The translations under genes were made by a program, and so were the position numbers. Below, one piece after another: positions 63,734 to 64,000 of a stretch of 64,000 nucleotides of DNA. Position 1 is the first letter of the stretch. The number at the start of each line of letters is the position of its first letter. This DNA comes from Devosia riboflavina (GTDB lineage: Bacteria > Pseudomonadota > Alphaproteobacteria > Rhizobiales > Devosiaceae), in assembly GCF_000743575.1 (NCBI RefSeq), contig NZ_JQGC01000033.1, positions 145,084 to 209,083 on the forward strand, read 5' to 3'. The notes beneath the pieces were generated by a model that worked only from the letters and a program-made list of their open reading frames with translations, made no database searches and had not been told where the DNA came from.

Positions 63734-64000
63734 ATGCGCCTCAGAAACTGGCTCTTCGCCGGCACAAGCCTCACCCTTCTCAGCATGGCACCTGGTAGCG
63801 CCTTTGCTCAGGACGCGGCCCCGGAACTGCCACAAGCCTGTATCGACCTGGGCTTCGAGACGCTTGAAGAGTGTATCGCAGCTCAACCAGCCGGCGAAGC
63901 GCCTGCGGTAGAAGCGCCCGCTCCTGCAGAGGCAGCTCCCCCGGCCGAAGAACCCGCGCCGCCCGCCGAGCCCGCACCAGAGCCAGCGCCCGAGGCGGCT
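63734..64000 (+). CDS. Start of a secreted Pro/Ala/Glu-rich protein (partial)
   Basis: The frame opens at an ATG at 63734, preceded by AAAGGAAGAAGAACA, and runs 89 codons to the window edge without a stop. Residues 1-25 are a signal peptide (AFA cleavage). The mature part begins with a two-cysteine segment, CIDLGFETLEECIAAQ, and then turns into low-complexity PAPAEAAPPAEEPAPP repeats. Large rhizobial OmpA-family proteins have this kind of start, so an outer-membrane or peptidoglycan-linked protein is likely; the OmpA domain lies outside the window. Confidence 0.7.
   Translation, partial: MRLRNWLFAGTSLTLLSMAPGSAFAQDAAPELPQACIDLGFETLEECIAAQPAGEAPAVEAPAPAEAAPPAEEPAPPAEPAPEPAPEAA

Overview
The window is GC-rich, gene-dense and has no mobile elements, rRNA operon or CRISPR array. 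Gene content and order (a urea ABC transporter beside a complete urease cluster, a full glg operon, long-form PstC/PstA, alphaproteobacterial-type S21 and a BP26/Omp28-like SIMPL protein) point to an alphaproteobacterium of the order Hyphomicrobiales. Devosiaceae (Devosia or a relative) is my best guess from recall; it is not proven by anything here.

Left part (1-18.2 kb): urea acquisition and breakdown. A divergent, truncated gene (1-351, minus) starts a membrane protein with an NCS1-permease-like N-terminus, probably a permease-type sensor kinase. Opposite it run urtABCDE (urea ABC importer) and then ureD-ureA-ureJ-ureB-(unknown)-ureC. Four genes with no known urease role (TPR-methyltransferase, SDR, MliC-like secreted protein, membrane protein) lie between ureC and ureE-ureF-(DUF3995)-ureG. 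A GNAT acetyltransferase and a secreted alpha/beta hydrolase close the run. A small secreted acidic protein with its own terminator sits antisense between urtE and ureD.

Middle part (18.2-33.4 kb, minus strand): glycogen metabolism in the order glgP-glgB-glgC-glgA-pgm-glgX, ending in a class III phosphodiesterase-like metallophosphoesterase that overlaps glgX by four bases. A Kef-type K+/H+ antiporter and an AI-2E family membrane protein lie upstream on the same strand.

Next (33.5-43.4 kb): nucleoside hydrolase, two dispersed palindromic repeats, an ABC-F ATPase, a LysE exporter, a 68-residue protein overlapping tail to tail with a DUF2087 protein, a dipeptide/nickel-type ABC importer whose two ATPases are fused, and a CAU-anticodon tRNA read as tRNA-Ile2.

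Then (43.5-50.9 kb): an IclR regulator and the phosphate regulon pstS-pstC-pstA-pstB-phoU-phoB, preceded by Pho-box-like repeats and lacking an adjacent phoR. A repeat element separates phoU from phoB.

Right part (50.9-64 kb): diguanylate cyclase, MYG1-family protein, rpsU (apparently a TTG start), two small conserved-looking proteins, a cold-shock protein, a YaiI family protein, an MFS exporter with a C-terminal monooxygenase-like domain, a pair of small DMT proteins, an aldehyde dehydrogenase with a fumarylacetoacetase-like dehydratase (possible end of a pentose or 2-keto-3-deoxy sugar acid pathway), a SIMPL protein, a TSUP transporter with a YjbQ protein, and the start of a secreted proline/alanine-rich protein cut by the window edge.

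Most of the window is ordinary core metabolism. The least explained pieces are the permease-like sensor facing urtA, the unknown 141-residue gene between ureB and ureC, the foreign cassette between ureC and ureE, and the dispersed hairpin repeats.
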